A stretch of DNA of 64,000 nt from an uncultured Pseudomonadales bacterium (lineage in GTDB: Bacteria; Pseudomonadota; Gammaproteobacteria; Pseudomonadales; Porticoccaceae), in assembly GCA_943788445.1 (NCBI GenBank), contig CALSQH010000013.1, positions 55,002 to 119,001 of the forward strand, read 5' to 3'. How positions within the stretch are numbered: position 1 is the stretch's first letter; the number at the start of each line of letters is the position of its first letter. This document shows positions 7,070 to 15,461 of the stretch, in pieces. Both the position numbers and the translations under genes were made by a program. The notes below the pieces were generated by a model. The model saw nothing but the letters and a program-made list of their open reading frames with translations. It was not told the DNA's origin and made no database searches.

Positions 7070-8206
7070 TTATGCCAGACTGGCCTCCTTGTTAGGGGCT
7101 TTGGTCAATGCCCCTAACACTTCACCCAGCGCTCGAACCAGCTTGTCTGTATCACCACGCCTGCGGACAACGTTGCGAAGATAAGACTCGGTAGAGCCCA
7201 CTTTATTGCTGCACTCGCGTATTACTAGCCCGTAATGCTCTAGTAACAGGTTGCGTACTTCTTTTCCTGAAACCCCCGCGGGCAGTTCGCTAAACAAAAA
7301 GTTACATTGAGATGGATAGGTTTTTAGACCTGATACGGTCTGTAACTGCTGATACATATAGTCTCGGTCTTCAGCTACCTTAATAAAACTTTCTTTGTAT
7401 TCCTCTTTAAAACGGTGCATATTCTTAAGTACAAAACCGGCAAGACCGTTAATATTCCAATAAGGCAGTTTATTGCGTAGCGCCTTGGCCAGCTTGAGAT
7501 TTGCAACTGCATAGCCGAGCCGAATACCGTGCCAACCTAGCGACTTGCCCATGCTTTTAACCACCACCATATTGGTGGACTCTATGGCGAGGGCTTCGGC
7601 GCTTTCCAAGTTCGAAAACTCAATAAACGACTCGTCAATAATGATGCATTCTATGTGCCTGAGGTCGTGGAGCAGGGTTCTGATCTCTGCATTGCAAAAA
7701 TAGGCGCCGGTTGGATTGTTCGGGTTAGAGATAACCACAGTTTGTGCGCCTGTCTCTTTCGCACGACGAACAACCTCAGCAGCGTCCAGCTTAAAATCCT
7801 TGGCCTTCTCGCGCTGAACAAAATGCACCGGAATATCAAAGTCGGGCGGCAGATCGGTCCAGCGGCCGAATGTAGGCACCGAGGTAAGAATGGGCCCACC
7901 ACTGTCTTTACAGAGAATAGTTATGATTTCAGTAATCCCATTGGCCGCGACAATATTGTTGGCCGGACTACCACAGAGATTGGCAATGCACTGTTGATGA
8001 GCCGGCGCATAATCTGGGTAATACTTTAAAATATCGGCCATATTGTCTTGAATCAGCTCAACCATCTGTGGCGGCGGAAAATACGAATTGGCAGGCACGC
8101 AAAAATCCGTCAAATCACCTTTAAAGCGCGTGCGTGAACGTATTTCAAACATAGACGGGTTATGAAACAGGGTTTGAAAAATATCCAGATGTTGATTAGA
8201 ACTCAT
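7070..8206 (-). CDS. PLP-dependent class I/II aminotransferase-fold enzyme, CobD / HisC-like
   Basis: A 378-residue fold-type I PLP enzyme. It has NPNNPTG (161-167), D191 in IIIDESF, and the PLP lysine K221 in SMGKSLGWHGIRLGY, which aligns with the lysine segment of threonine-phosphate decarboxylase CobD (SLTKFYAIPGLRLGY). The C-terminal LVIRECSN...YLRNVVRRR also resembles CobD. HisC-like aminotransferases share this architecture, so decarboxylation versus transamination cannot be settled. It is last in the minus-strand cluster, starts 11 bp inside the kinase gene and has a strong GGAGG site. Overlap with a PduX-like kinase suggests the two act in sequence on a phosphorylated amino acid, such as threonine phosphate. 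Confidence 0.8.
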   Translation of the reverse strand: MSSNQHLDIFQTLFHNPSMFEIRSRTRFKGDLTDFCVPANSYFPPPQMVELIQDNMADILKYYPDYAPAHQQCIANLCGSPANNIVAANGITEIITILCKDSGGPILTSVPTFGRWTDLPPDFDIPVHFVQREKAKDFKLDAAEVVRRAKETGAQTVVISNPNNPTGAYFCNAEIRTLLHDLRHIECIIIDESFIEFSNLESAEALAIESTNMVVVKSMGKSLGWHGIRLGYAVANLKLAKALRNKLPYWNINGLAGFVLKNMHRFKEEYKESFIKVAEDRDYMYQQLQTVSGLKTYPSQCNFLFSELPAGVSGKEVRNLLLEHYGLVIRECSNKVGSTESYLRNVVRRRGDTDKLVRALGEVLGALTKAPNKEASLA

Positions 8207-9116
8207 AACAGCCTCCGCTGATCATATAATGGTTTCCAACAATACTTATATCGTTGCCAAAGCGCTGGCTAATGTCATTGATAAGGCGCTCTTTGAGCCG
8301 CTCATTACTGCGATACATAACACCAAGCACCGTGCCGCTATGAGCGCAGTTGACACCCAATGCACCAGCCGCAAGACTTATGGCCAATAGCTCCTCAAAT
8401 TGAGGCTTAAAATGAATCTGCTGATTAAATTTTGCGCTAAGAGTCGCCGCTTTCGCCACCGCCGCTAAATCGCCGCTGTACAAACCCGCTTTGAGTAGCT
8501 TGAGCATTGCACATAGATCGGGCTGATGGCTGTGGTACAGGCTGCGCGCCTTTATACGGTCAAACATCACCGTATCAATTTGGCCCCCGCAGTCGACGAC
8601 CAAAATATTCATTTCCTCAGGCGCCGGCATTGACTCAAATAGCTGGCCGGTCAGATGGTTGATATGGCTAATGCCGGGGAAATGAACAAGATCCGAGGGT
8701 TCGATTTCTGAGACTGTATGCGCAAAGGTTTCGGCAGTCAGCGACACGTCAGATGAACGGCAAATAGCCTCAAAAGCAGCACTTATATCCGCTGAACTTG
8801 ACGCCATCCCCTTGCCGCGTGGAATATCGCTATAAATCTCTAATGCATGACCAAGACTAAACTCATGCTCTTCTGCCGCCAGCAAAAGGGTGTCGCGAAT
8901 CTTGGTATAGCGGTCTTCATTGTGAAGTTCCAAGCCCGCGCAACCCAAAGGCTGCACCTTGGCATAGGAAAAAAGGTTAATCGGACAGTTGACTAGAAAA
9001 TCCTGACCATCAATGGCACCTTGCAGAAGTTCTCCGCAGGTGCCCGGCGCCTTAATATACAAAGCGCTTAAATCGGCGTCTGGCTGTAGCATCGCCTGTT
9101 GAGCTGTAGCTTGCAT
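8196..9116 (-). CDS. GHMP-family kinase resembling L-threonine kinase PduX
   Basis: A 306-residue cytosolic small-molecule kinase. The opening APGTCGELLQG (23-33) is the PduX-type motif 1. The glycine/serine-rich ATP loop is IPRGKGMASSSADIS (98-112). The C-terminal motif ALGVNCAHSGTVLGVMY is the GHMP motif 3. PduX makes L-threonine O-3-phosphate for the aminopropanol arm of cobalamin, and CobD then decarboxylates it. Here the kinase precedes a CobD-like gene with an 11-bp overlap, yet no cobalamin gene is nearby and the gene before it encodes an FAD oxidoreductase. The substrate may be threonine or a related hydroxy amino acid. A GGAAGG site lies 8 nt before the ATG. Confidence 0.8.
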   Translation of the reverse strand: MQATAQQAMLQPDADLSALYIKAPGTCGELLQGAIDGQDFLVNCPINLFSYAKVQPLGCAGLELHNEDRYTKIRDTLLLAAEEHEFSLGHALEIYSDIPRGKGMASSSADISAAFEAICRSSDVSLTAETFAHTVSEIEPSDLVHFPGISHINHLTGQLFESMPAPEEMNILVVDCGGQIDTVMFDRIKARSLYHSHQPDLCAMLKLLKAGLYSGDLAAVAKAATLSAKFNQQIHFKPQFEELLAISLAAGALGVNCAHSGTVLGVMYRSNERLKERLINDISQRFGNDISIVGNHYMISGGCYEF

Positions 9117-9160
9117 AATATGTACCTTCCAAAAGTTTATGTGGGGATTGGTAATAGAAG

Positions 9161-10468
9161 TTAGTTCGCTGTAGCGTACATATTGTCGTGATAATTAAGC
9201 GCTTTGCTGTCGAAGTCTCTAATAAAATCCGGAAGGGGAGGCGGCGCAACGTCGCCCTGTGGAATAGCCTGATTAAAGCTAATCGTATCGCCAACCTGAG
9301 CGATAAACTGATCCATCTTATCCTGATGTCCCTCCAGCGAATGGAAAAATTTTAGCTCTTCACGGGTATAGGGCTCCATCTCGGCACCGTCGCAAACCAT
9401 CGACCAATAGTCTTCGTAATCCGCATTGCGTACTTCACTGTATTCAGTCATCGCCGTATCCCAATCAGATTCGCCCTTGAGAACCGGCTCGAGATAACCG
9501 GCAAGCAGCTCGGCATCGCGCAGCGAATGGGTAATGCCCATCGCAGTCCACTGATCTTTGAAACTAGCAGCATCACCGACCAGTACCCAACCCTTGCCCC
9601 AATTCTCGCGATGAAAGGCAACCATCCGGCCCATGGCTTTAAATTTCTCTACTCGGGTAGCCTTTTTAACCAGAGCGGCTACATCCGGCGCAACAAACTC
9701 ATAGGTTTTGAGAAAGTTTGCCTCGGGATCTTTGCTGAAATCACTCCACCAAGCCGTGGGCCCATAAATTAATACCAGATGCCGCTCGTCCATCGTCGGA
9801 AAAATGGCAGTGCCAAAGCGGCCTTTCTTATGAATACACAGCTCCGGCTTATCAATGCCCGAATAGTAACCATAATAGGCAAACGTCGATTTCTCACGCA
9901 CCTTGGTTTTCTGCGAATTAACCCGGCTAGCAAATTTCGACATGCGACCATCCGCACCAATGACCACCTTGGCCCGAGCCTCCAAAACCGTATCATCAGG
10001 GCCAATACCACGCACCCCAACCACAACATCGTCTTCAATAATCACTGACTTTACCGAAGTACCTTCGCGCACATCCACACCAGAAGACCGCGCCTCATCC
10101 ATTAAAACTTTGTCAAGATAGAACCGACGCGGACCACAGTAGTAGTCCACCACGCCATCATCATCGCCATGAAGAGACGTAAAACGGTCGCGCACCGCCT
10201 GCAAAGGCACGGCTCCATGCAAGCGAATTCCTTCAATGTTCACTTCAAGCTTTTTGAAGTGTGGTGTTCGCTCAAGAATTTTGTCGGCCACACCCAAACG
10301 ATTAAGGTATGACATGCCGCGAGGCCAGATAAAGTGCGTTGAATTCGTATCCCGCGGAAAGGTATCTTTTTCAACCATCAACACGTCAAAGCCTTTACGG
10401 GCAAGCCAGGTTGCCGTGGGTGCGCCAGAGACGCTGCCACCTACAACGATCACATCAAATTGTTCCAT
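9161..10468 (-). CDS. FAD-dependent oxidoreductase/monooxygenase (PHBH / geranylgeranyl reductase-like fold)
   Basis: A 435-residue flavoprotein. It has an N-terminal FAD-binding loop VVGGSVSGAPTATWLARKG ending in an acidic ribose contact (MVEK), the DG motif region VVIGADGRMSKFA, and the GD motif GWVLVGDAASFKDQW. These are hallmarks of group A flavin monooxygenases, halogenases and geranylgeranyl reductases. The halogenase signature WxWxIP is not seen. STHFIWPRGMSYLNRLG resembles a group of uncharacterised oxidoreductases common in actinobacteria. It is second in a four-gene minus-strand cluster, 44 bp before the GHMP kinase, with a GGAGG site. The substrate is unknown; oxidation of an amine or aromatic compound is only a guess. 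Confidence 0.85.
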   Translation of the reverse strand: MEQFDVIVVGGSVSGAPTATWLARKGFDVLMVEKDTFPRDTNSTHFIWPRGMSYLNRLGVADKILERTPHFKKLEVNIEGIRLHGAVPLQAVRDRFTSLHGDDDGVVDYYCGPRRFYLDKVLMDEARSSGVDVREGTSVKSVIIEDDVVVGVRGIGPDDTVLEARAKVVIGADGRMSKFASRVNSQKTKVREKSTFAYYGYYSGIDKPELCIHKKGRFGTAIFPTMDERHLVLIYGPTAWWSDFSKDPEANFLKTYEFVAPDVAALVKKATRVEKFKAMGRMVAFHRENWGKGWVLVGDAASFKDQWTAMGITHSLRDAELLAGYLEPVLKGESDWDTAMTEYSEVRNADYEDYWSMVCDGAEMEPYTREELKFFHSLEGHQDKMDQFIAQVGDTISFNQAIPQGDVAPPPLPDFIRDFDSKALNYHDNMYATAN

Positions 10469-10498
10469 CAGTAATATCCTCCTTTTTATTTAGATTAA

Positions 10499-10534
10499 CT
10501 CGGCTAGATCGAATAAACCGAATGAAGAGCCGAG
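10499..10534. other. Inverted repeat CTCGGCT...AGCCGAG in the cluster
   Basis: Perfect 7-bp arms (10499-10505, 10528-10534) lie in the 87-bp gap between the secreted-protein and FAD-oxidoreductase genes. There is no T-run, so it could be an RNA-processing or attenuating hairpin that lowers expression of the enzymes relative to the first gene. Confidence 0.4.
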
Positions 10535-10555
10535 TGCATACGGATAACAGAGAGC

Positions 10556-11422
10556 TTAATAAGCCTCTCTGTACACAAACCCCTCAAGAGACACCCGGTA
10601 CATCTGATTGGCCGGTTTGTATCTCATACAATATTTGGTTGGGTAATACCCCGCAGTTTCAAAAGCCATCGGGGTTTTAATAGGAGTGCAAAAATTAGGC
10701 TTCTCTAACAAAAAATCCCGCGACACCATCGGCTCGTAAAACGTAATCTGACTATCGTAAGAACCCTGAATAAACGTATGGGTAAAATCACCGCCATTCA
10801 GTTCAGGGCTAGTTGAATCCACGTAATGGTTGCCCATATGTGCAAACGCCAACTCGGTATTAATAAAATCCGAGTGAATAAATTGACTGGGTAGCGGCAT
10901 AATCGCGATCTGCTCCTGCACACAATTCATCAAACCAGTGCAGGGCCCCGGAGTGATTTGTTTGCGCTCAATATCAGATGATAAATAGAAGTGAAAATCA
11001 AAGTGTGGGCTGTCGTAAATGCCAGCGGGAACATGGCCGTGAGGCTCCCAATTGACAGTAATATTTTTAAACGGCGTTAAATCGCTATTGAAATAAAGCG
11101 TGCGCGAATGCCCCCCCGTGCACTCATCATGCAAATCAATCTCATCATTACCGTTAAGGTCATAGCAAGTCTTGCCATCATTGAGCGGGTGCATAGGCAG
11201 GTTTTGCAGCGTCGTCTTTGGAAACTTAACCCCAATAGCCCGAGGTTTACCGTGCTTAGAAACCCTGATAAACGTCTGGAAATACCCAGCGCCAATCGAA
11301 GCCCGGTCATTCTTGTTAGAGAGAACATTGTCGTGATTTGTATTCTGGTTGCTGTCTGTTGCTAAGGCGCCAGCACTGCTTGCAAGCAAGATCAGTGCAA
11401 TAGCCATATTTTTACTCTTCAT
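10556..11422 (-). CDS. Secreted TTHB210-like (DUF5602-type) protein with a calcium-loop motif
   Basis: A 288-residue protein with a signal peptide: basic start, hydrophobic 7-18, probable cleavage after ALA at 19-21. The segment HGHVPAGIYDSPHFDFHFYL (128-147) is the His/Asp/Phe-rich signature I associate with TTHB210-like proteins of unknown function. D88-x-N90-x-N92...D96..D99 (DLNGNDEIDLHD) fits an EF-hand/dockerin-type calcium loop. Cysteines at 86 and 101 bracket that loop. It heads a minus-strand cluster with three cytosolic enzymes and follows a 337-bp gap. The role is unknown; binding or exporting the cluster product is speculation. Confidence 0.65.
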   Translation of the reverse strand: MKSKNMAIALILLASSAGALATDSNQNTNHDNVLSNKNDRASIGAGYFQTFIRVSKHGKPRAIGVKFPKTTLQNLPMHPLNDGKTCYDLNGNDEIDLHDECTGGHSRTLYFNSDLTPFKNITVNWEPHGHVPAGIYDSPHFDFHFYLSSDIERKQITPGPCTGLMNCVQEQIAIMPLPSQFIHSDFINTELAFAHMGNHYVDSTSPELNGGDFTHTFIQGSYDSQITFYEPMVSRDFLLEKPNFCTPIKTPMAFETAGYYPTKYCMRYKPANQMYRVSLEGFVYREAY

Positions 11423-11707
11423 GTAATGACTCCTATAAATAATGTGGCCGTGTTGGACACAGATAATGGGTTAAATTTCAGGGGTGAAAACCTAGGTATT
11501 CCCAAGCACTTCGCGTAGCTATAGTTACAGGATACAGCGGCAGAACATATAGCCAAATAAGGCTATTCGAGAGCTTTTATTGATTTTTTTAGCGGTTTTA
11601 TTAGAAACAAACGACTGGATGTTTGCGGCCAGTCACAATGCAAGTGCCAAGCAGGCAAACCTCAAATAACACCCTCACAAGGCGGGGCACTGTCGCAACA
11701 ACCAAAA
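11423..11707. promoter_or_regulatory. Promoter region of the four-gene cluster, with palindromes
   Basis: This is the upstream region of the secreted-protein gene, with no open frame worth calling. ATAGCC-N6-GGCTAT (11549-11566) is a perfect palindrome about 130 bp before the ATG, and TTTCA-GGGG-TGAAA (11476-11489) is closer in. Either could be an operator. The -35/-10 elements on the minus strand are not clear, and no cobalamin-riboswitch signature was found, which matters given the CobD/PduX-like enzymes downstream. Confidence 0.4.
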
Positions 11708-11740
11708 AAAAGGCCGGGCTGTTTAACAGCCCGGCCTTTT
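11708..11740 (-). terminator. Rho-independent terminator of nhaB
   Basis: AAAAGGCCGGGCTG and CAGCCCGGCCTTTT form a perfect 14-bp stem with a 5-nt loop. Read on the minus strand it runs into a long T-stretch, 20 bp after the nhaB stop. Confidence 0.95.
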
Positions 11741-11759
11741 CGATATTCAAAACAATTAA

Positions 11760-13265
11760 TTACAGCATAAAAACCACACCCGCCAGTCCAACAATGGTCA
11801 GAACGATGGTGTAGGGCAGGGCCATAATGACCATGCGCATATACGAGAGTCTAATCAGTGGGGCCAGTGCTGAGGTTAGCAGGAATAGAAATGCGGCCTG
11901 TCCATTGGGGGTTGCTACGCTGGGCAGGTTGGTGCCGGTGTTGATGGCGATGACTAGCTTGTCAAATTGCGCTCGGGTTAGATCGCCGGCATCAAGGGCG
12001 GCTCTTACTTCGTTGATATAGACGGTTGCTACAAAGACGTTATCGCTGATGGCTGAGAGCAGGCCGTTGGCGAGGAAGAACATGCCGGGCTGGACGGATT
12101 CATCCATGGCGAGCACGGTGTCAATGACGGGTGAGAATAGGTGCTGTTCGTGGATAACGGCAACGATGGCGAAAAACACGACTAACAGCGCGGTGAAGGG
12201 CAGTGCTTCTTCGAAGGCGTGTCCGATGCGGTGCTCTTCGGTGATGCCGTTAAACGCGGTTAGCAGTACGATTACCATCAGGCCGATTAGGCCGACGGGT
12301 GCCCAGTGGAATGCGAGGCCTAGGACGAGGATGACGGCAACAACGGATTGCACTATCAGGCTGGCTTTGTCGTATTGGGTGCGGCGAGATTCGTCGTGGT
12401 CGCTGGATTCTTGGAGTATTTGGCGGACGGCTTCGGGTAAGGGTGCGCCGTAGCCAAGGATTTTAAATTTCTCGAGTAGCACGCAGGTTATTAGGCCGCA
12501 GACTAATGTAGGCATGGTGACGGGTGCCATTTGTAGGAAGAATTCAATAAAATTCCAACCGGCTTTTTCGGCAATCAATAGGTTCTGCGGTTCGCCGACT
12601 AGGGTGGTTACGCCGCCCAGTGCGGTGCCTACGGCGCCGTGCATGATTAGGCTGCGCAGAAAGCCGCGGAATTTTTCTAGCTCTGCGCGCTTTGAGGAGC
12701 GCAGGCTGTTGTCGTCACTGTGGTCGTGGTCTTCGTCGACAATTTGCTTGCCGGAGGCGACTTTGTGATAGACCGAGTAAAAGCCGACTGAGATGGTGAT
12801 CAGTACTGCTGTCACGGTTAATGCGTCGAGGAATGCGGATAGAAAGGCACCGGCAAAACAGAATAAGAATGAGAGGGTGGTTTTGGATTTAACTCCAAGC
12901 AGTATTTTGGTAAAGACAAATAACAGCATGTCGCGCATAAAGTAGATGCCGGCGACCATAAACATTAATAGCAGTATGACCTGTAGGTTGCTGGAGATTT
13001 CGAGGTAGACGGCTTCTGGGGAGGCCATGCCGAGCACGATGGCTTCTATAGCTAGCAGGCCGCCGGGTTGTAATGGGTAGCATTTGAGGGCCATTGCTAG
13101 GGTGAAAATAAACTGAGCAATAAGCATCCAGCCGGTGATAAAGGGTCCGAGGGTCCATAGGGCGATGGGGTTGATGATTAAAAATGCAATGATCGACTTT
13201 TCATACCAGTCTGGTGAATTACCCAGAAAATTCTTTTTTAATGCCTGTGTGAGAGACGGTTGCAT
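11760..13265 (-). CDS. nhaB: Na+/H+ antiporter NhaB
   Basis: Inner-membrane sodium/proton antiporter of 501 residues (E. coli NhaB 513). Long blocks match Nha[21 protein letters not shown] at the start, [70 protein letters not shown] and [21 protein letters not shown] polar loop around 175-195 ([11 protein letters not shown]) is rich in His and Asp. It exports Na+ at the cost of protons, supporting a saline habitat. It is divergent from nudC across 140 bp, and a strong terminator follows. Confidence 0.97.
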   Translation of the reverse strand: MQPSLTQALKKNFLGNSPDWYEKSIIAFLIINPIALWTLGPFITGWMLIAQFIFTLAMALKCYPLQPGGLLAIEAIVLGMASPEAVYLEISSNLQVILLLMFMVAGIYFMRDMLLFVFTKILLGVKSKTTLSFLFCFAGAFLSAFLDALTVTAVLITISVGFYSVYHKVASGKQIVDEDHDHSDDNSLRSSKRAELEKFRGFLRSLIMHGAVGTALGGVTTLVGEPQNLLIAEKAGWNFIEFFLQMAPVTMPTLVCGLITCVLLEKFKILGYGAPLPEAVRQILQESSDHDESRRTQYDKASLIVQSVVAVILVLGLAFHWAPVGLIGLMVIVLLTAFNGITEEHRIGHAFEEALPFTALLVVFFAIVAVIHEQHLFSPVIDTVLAMDESVQPGMFFLANGLLSAISDNVFVATVYINEVRAALDAGDLTRAQFDKLVIAINTGTNLPSVATPNGQAAFLFLLTSALAPLIRLSYMRMVIMALPYTIVLTIVGLAGVVFML

Positions 13266-13405
13266 AATGGGTTCCTTGCTATTGATTGAGATAAAAAATT
13301 TCGTGTTAGACTGGCGCGCTTTATGGGTCGAATCCTAGCCGCAGACCTTTAAATATGCAAGATAAAGCGGCTTTTCTACGCATTATAAAAGGTATTTGTT
13401 GATCT

Positions 13406-14230
13406 ATGATTCCCGAAAGCCTGCAACATTTTTTCCCGGCGAATAAATTGTCTGGCAGCGATGACCTTTTGGTTATTCCGGTGGTGGGTCGAGATGTTCT
13501 GATGGCTCAGGGCAGCGGCGTGTTAGTGGTGGATAAAACGGCTACGGATATTATGAAGTTCTACTGTCAGCGGCGTTTGGTGTTGGGGCAGTGGCAGGGT
13601 GTTGATTGTGAAGTCTGGGATCTTTCCCCGGAGTGCCGTTCGATGCCGGGTTATGAGCTTGTCGATTTGCGATCGCTGTTGCGGTCGGTGTCCGATCAAG
13701 AGTTTTCGCTGGCGAGTCGTGCGGTGCAGATGCTTGAGTGGCAGAAAACTCATCGCTTCTGTGGGTCTTGCGGTGAGCCGACTAGTTGTTCTGCGGACGA
13801 TCATGCGCTGCGGTGTTTGCCTTGCAATATTAGCCTTTATCCGCGCATTTCTCCGTGCATTATTGTCGTTGTGGTGGATGGCGAGCGCTGCCTGTTGGGT
13901 CGCCAGGCCTCTTGGCCTGAGGGTCGATTTAGTGCTCTGGCGGGGTTTCTTGAGGCGGGTGAGAGCGCTGAGCAGGCGCTGCATCGCGAGGTGTTTGAAG
14001 AGGTGGGTGTGCATGTCGACAATATTCGTTATATGGGCAGTCAGGTGTGGCCGTTTCCCGGGCAGTTGATGCTTGGCTTTTTGGCCGATGCCAAGACTAC
14101 GGATATTCAGGTCGATGGTCTGGAGATTGCTGAGGCGGGGTGGTTTCACTTCAGTCAGCTGCCGGAGAGATTGCCATCGATACAGAGTATGTCTGGCCGT
14201 TTGATTGCGCATTTTGTCAATCAGGTTTAA
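13406..14230 (+). CDS. nudC: NAD-capped RNA hydrolase / NADH pyrophosphatase NudC
   Basis: A 274-residue cytosolic Nudix hydrolase that cleaves NADH to NMNH and AMP and removes NAD caps from RNA. A zinc site is formed by FCGSCGEPTSC and later RCLPC. The Nudix box is GFLEAGESAEQALHREVFEEVGV-like (GX5EX7REUXEEXGU satisfied). The NADH-specific SQPWPFP motif appears as SQVWPFPGQLMLGF. Together these separate NudC from other Nudix enzymes. It is preceded by a short divergent promoter region shared with nhaB and followed by sohB on the same strand after 93 bp. Confidence 0.95.
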   Translation: MIPESLQHFFPANKLSGSDDLLVIPVVGRDVLMAQGSGVLVVDKTATDIMKFYCQRRLVLGQWQGVDCEVWDLSPECRSMPGYELVDLRSLLRSVSDQEFSLASRAVQMLEWQKTHRFCGSCGEPTSCSADDHALRCLPCNISLYPRISPCIIVVVVDGERCLLGRQASWPEGRFSALAGFLEAGESAEQALHREVFEEVGVHVDNIRYMGSQVWPFPGQLMLGFLADAKTTDIQVDGLEIAEAGWFHFSQLPERLPSIQSMSGRLIAHFVNQV

Positions 14231-14270
14231 GGGTCTTAGGTTTCCGGCTGTTCTGTGAGTTTAATCAGTC

Positions 14271-14276
14271 TATAAT
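14271..14276 (+). promoter_or_regulatory. Candidate -10 element of sohB
   Basis: A perfect TATAAT lies 48 bp before the sohB start in the nudC-sohB gap. No good -35 hexamer stands at 16-18 bp, so the call rests on the -10 box alone. Confidence 0.4.
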
Positions 14277-14323
14277 TAGGGCTTTAATTTTCTAACGTAT
14301 TTTCAACCTTACTGGAGTTTGTC

Positions 14324-15406
14324 TTGGATTTCCTTCTTGAATATGGCTTGTTCTTTGCCAAAATTGTTACTTTTGTTATTGCCGTGATTATCCTGCTGAG
14401 TGTGGCTGTTGGTTTGAGCCAGAAAAATAAGCAGTCTGGTCATAAGGGGCATTTGGAGATTACGCCGCTGAATGAGCTTTATGATGATATGAGCGAGGCG
14501 GTCAAGCTTGCGGTGATGGATGAGTCGCTGCATAAAGCGGAGGCCAAGAAGCTAGAAAAAGACAAACAGAAGAAGGCCAAAGAGCAGAAAAAAGCGCTTA
14601 AAAAGGCGGCTAAGAGCGGCGCTGAGGAAGATTCTGTTGAACAGAAGCCGCGGGTTTTTGTGGTTAATTTCCACGGTAATATCAGTGCCTCTGCGGTGAC
14701 CCATTTGCGTGAGGAGGTGACGGCTATTCTTTCGCAGGCGACCGAGACGGACGAGGTGGTGGTGCGCTTGGAGAGTGGTGGTGGCATGGTTCACAGCTAT
14801 GGTTTGGCCTCTAGTCAGCTCGACCGGATTCGCAAGCGCAAGATTCCGCTGACGGTTTGTGTTGATAAGGTGGCGGCCAGCGGGGGTTATATGATGGCCT
14901 GTGTTGCGGATAAGATTCTTGCGGCGCCGTTTGCGATTCTCGGTTCTATTGGTGTGGTTGCACAGTTGCCTAACTTTAATAAGGTGCTTAAAAAGCATGA
15001 TGTGGAGTTTGAGCTGTTAACGGCCGGTGAGCATAAGCGCACTTTGACGATGTTTGGCGAAAATACTGACAGCGGCCGCGAGAAGTTTCTCGAGGAGTTG
15101 CAGGATACCCATGATCTGTTTAAAGAGTTTGTCAGCCAGCATCGCCCGGCGGTGGATATCGATAAGATTGCCACGGGTGAGGTTTGGTATGGTCTGCGCG
15201 CGGTTGATGTGGCGCTGGTCGATGATTTGCAAACCAGCGATGAGTATCTGGTGACGCGGTCGCAGGAGGCGGATGTGTTCGAGGTTGTCTATGTGTTGAA
15301 GAAGAAGCTTCATCAGCGTCTTGGCTTTGCTGCGGAGGAGAGCGCTGATCGCTTGATGCTGCGCTGGTGGGAGCGTTTGACTGATACCACTAAGAGAATG
15401 ATGTAG
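14324..15406 (+). CDS. sohB: Membrane-bound serine protease SohB (S49 family)
   Basis: A 360-residue inner-membrane protease related to signal-peptide peptidase SppA. An N-terminal membrane helix (about 9-31) is followed by a very lysine-rich linker (about 70-110) and the S49 domain: VVRLESGGGMVHSYGLASSQ, then VDKVAASGGYMMACVADKI holding the catalytic Ser (SGGY), then FAILGSIGVV. The catalytic Lys follows in the domain's second half, as in the family. The start is a TTG with GGAG 7 nt before it; no in-frame ATG precedes the helix. The role is periplasmic or membrane protein quality control. Confidence 0.93.
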   Translation: MDFLLEYGLFFAKIVTFVIAVIILLSVAVGLSQKNKQSGHKGHLEITPLNELYDDMSEAVKLAVMDESLHKAEAKKLEKDKQKKAKEQKKALKKAAKSGAEEDSVEQKPRVFVVNFHGNISASAVTHLREEVTAILSQATETDEVVVRLESGGGMVHSYGLASSQLDRIRKRKIPLTVCVDKVAASGGYMMACVADKILAAPFAILGSIGVVAQLPNFNKVLKKHDVEFELLTAGEHKRTLTMFGENTDSGREKFLEELQDTHDLFKEFVSQHRPAVDIDKIATGEVWYGLRAVDVALVDDLQTSDEYLVTRSQEADVFEVVYVLKKKLHQRLGFAAEESADRLMLRWWERLTDTTKRMM

Positions 15407-15435
15407 CCTAAGCGGATGATTTAAGAGTTGTTAAT

Positions 15436-15461
15436 CCGAAGCGCTTAGAAAAGCGCTTCGG
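15436..15461. other. Perfect hairpin at the convergent sohB / HD-GYP 3' ends
   Basis: CCGAAGCGCTT-AGAA-AAGCGCTTCGG has an 11-bp perfect stem and a tetraloop, overlapping the last codons of the minus-strand HD-GYP gene. There is no T-run in either direction. It may act as a weak bidirectional terminator or protect 3' ends. Confidence 0.5.

Noticed and set aside
9161..10468. Tryptophan-type flavin halogenase
   Set aside because: The fold fits, but the WxWxIP halogenase motif was not seen and the sequence is nearer to general PHBH-fold oxidoreductases.
11423..11759. Cobalamin riboswitch upstream of the CobD/PduX-like cluster
   Set aside because: No B12-box-like conserved segment could be found on the minus strand before the first gene.
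13523..14212. 229-codon open frame antisense to nudC
   Set aside because: nudC on the other strand has all Nudix and zinc motifs. The antisense product is Arg/His/Thr-rich with no domain, as expected from the complement of a biased coding sequence.
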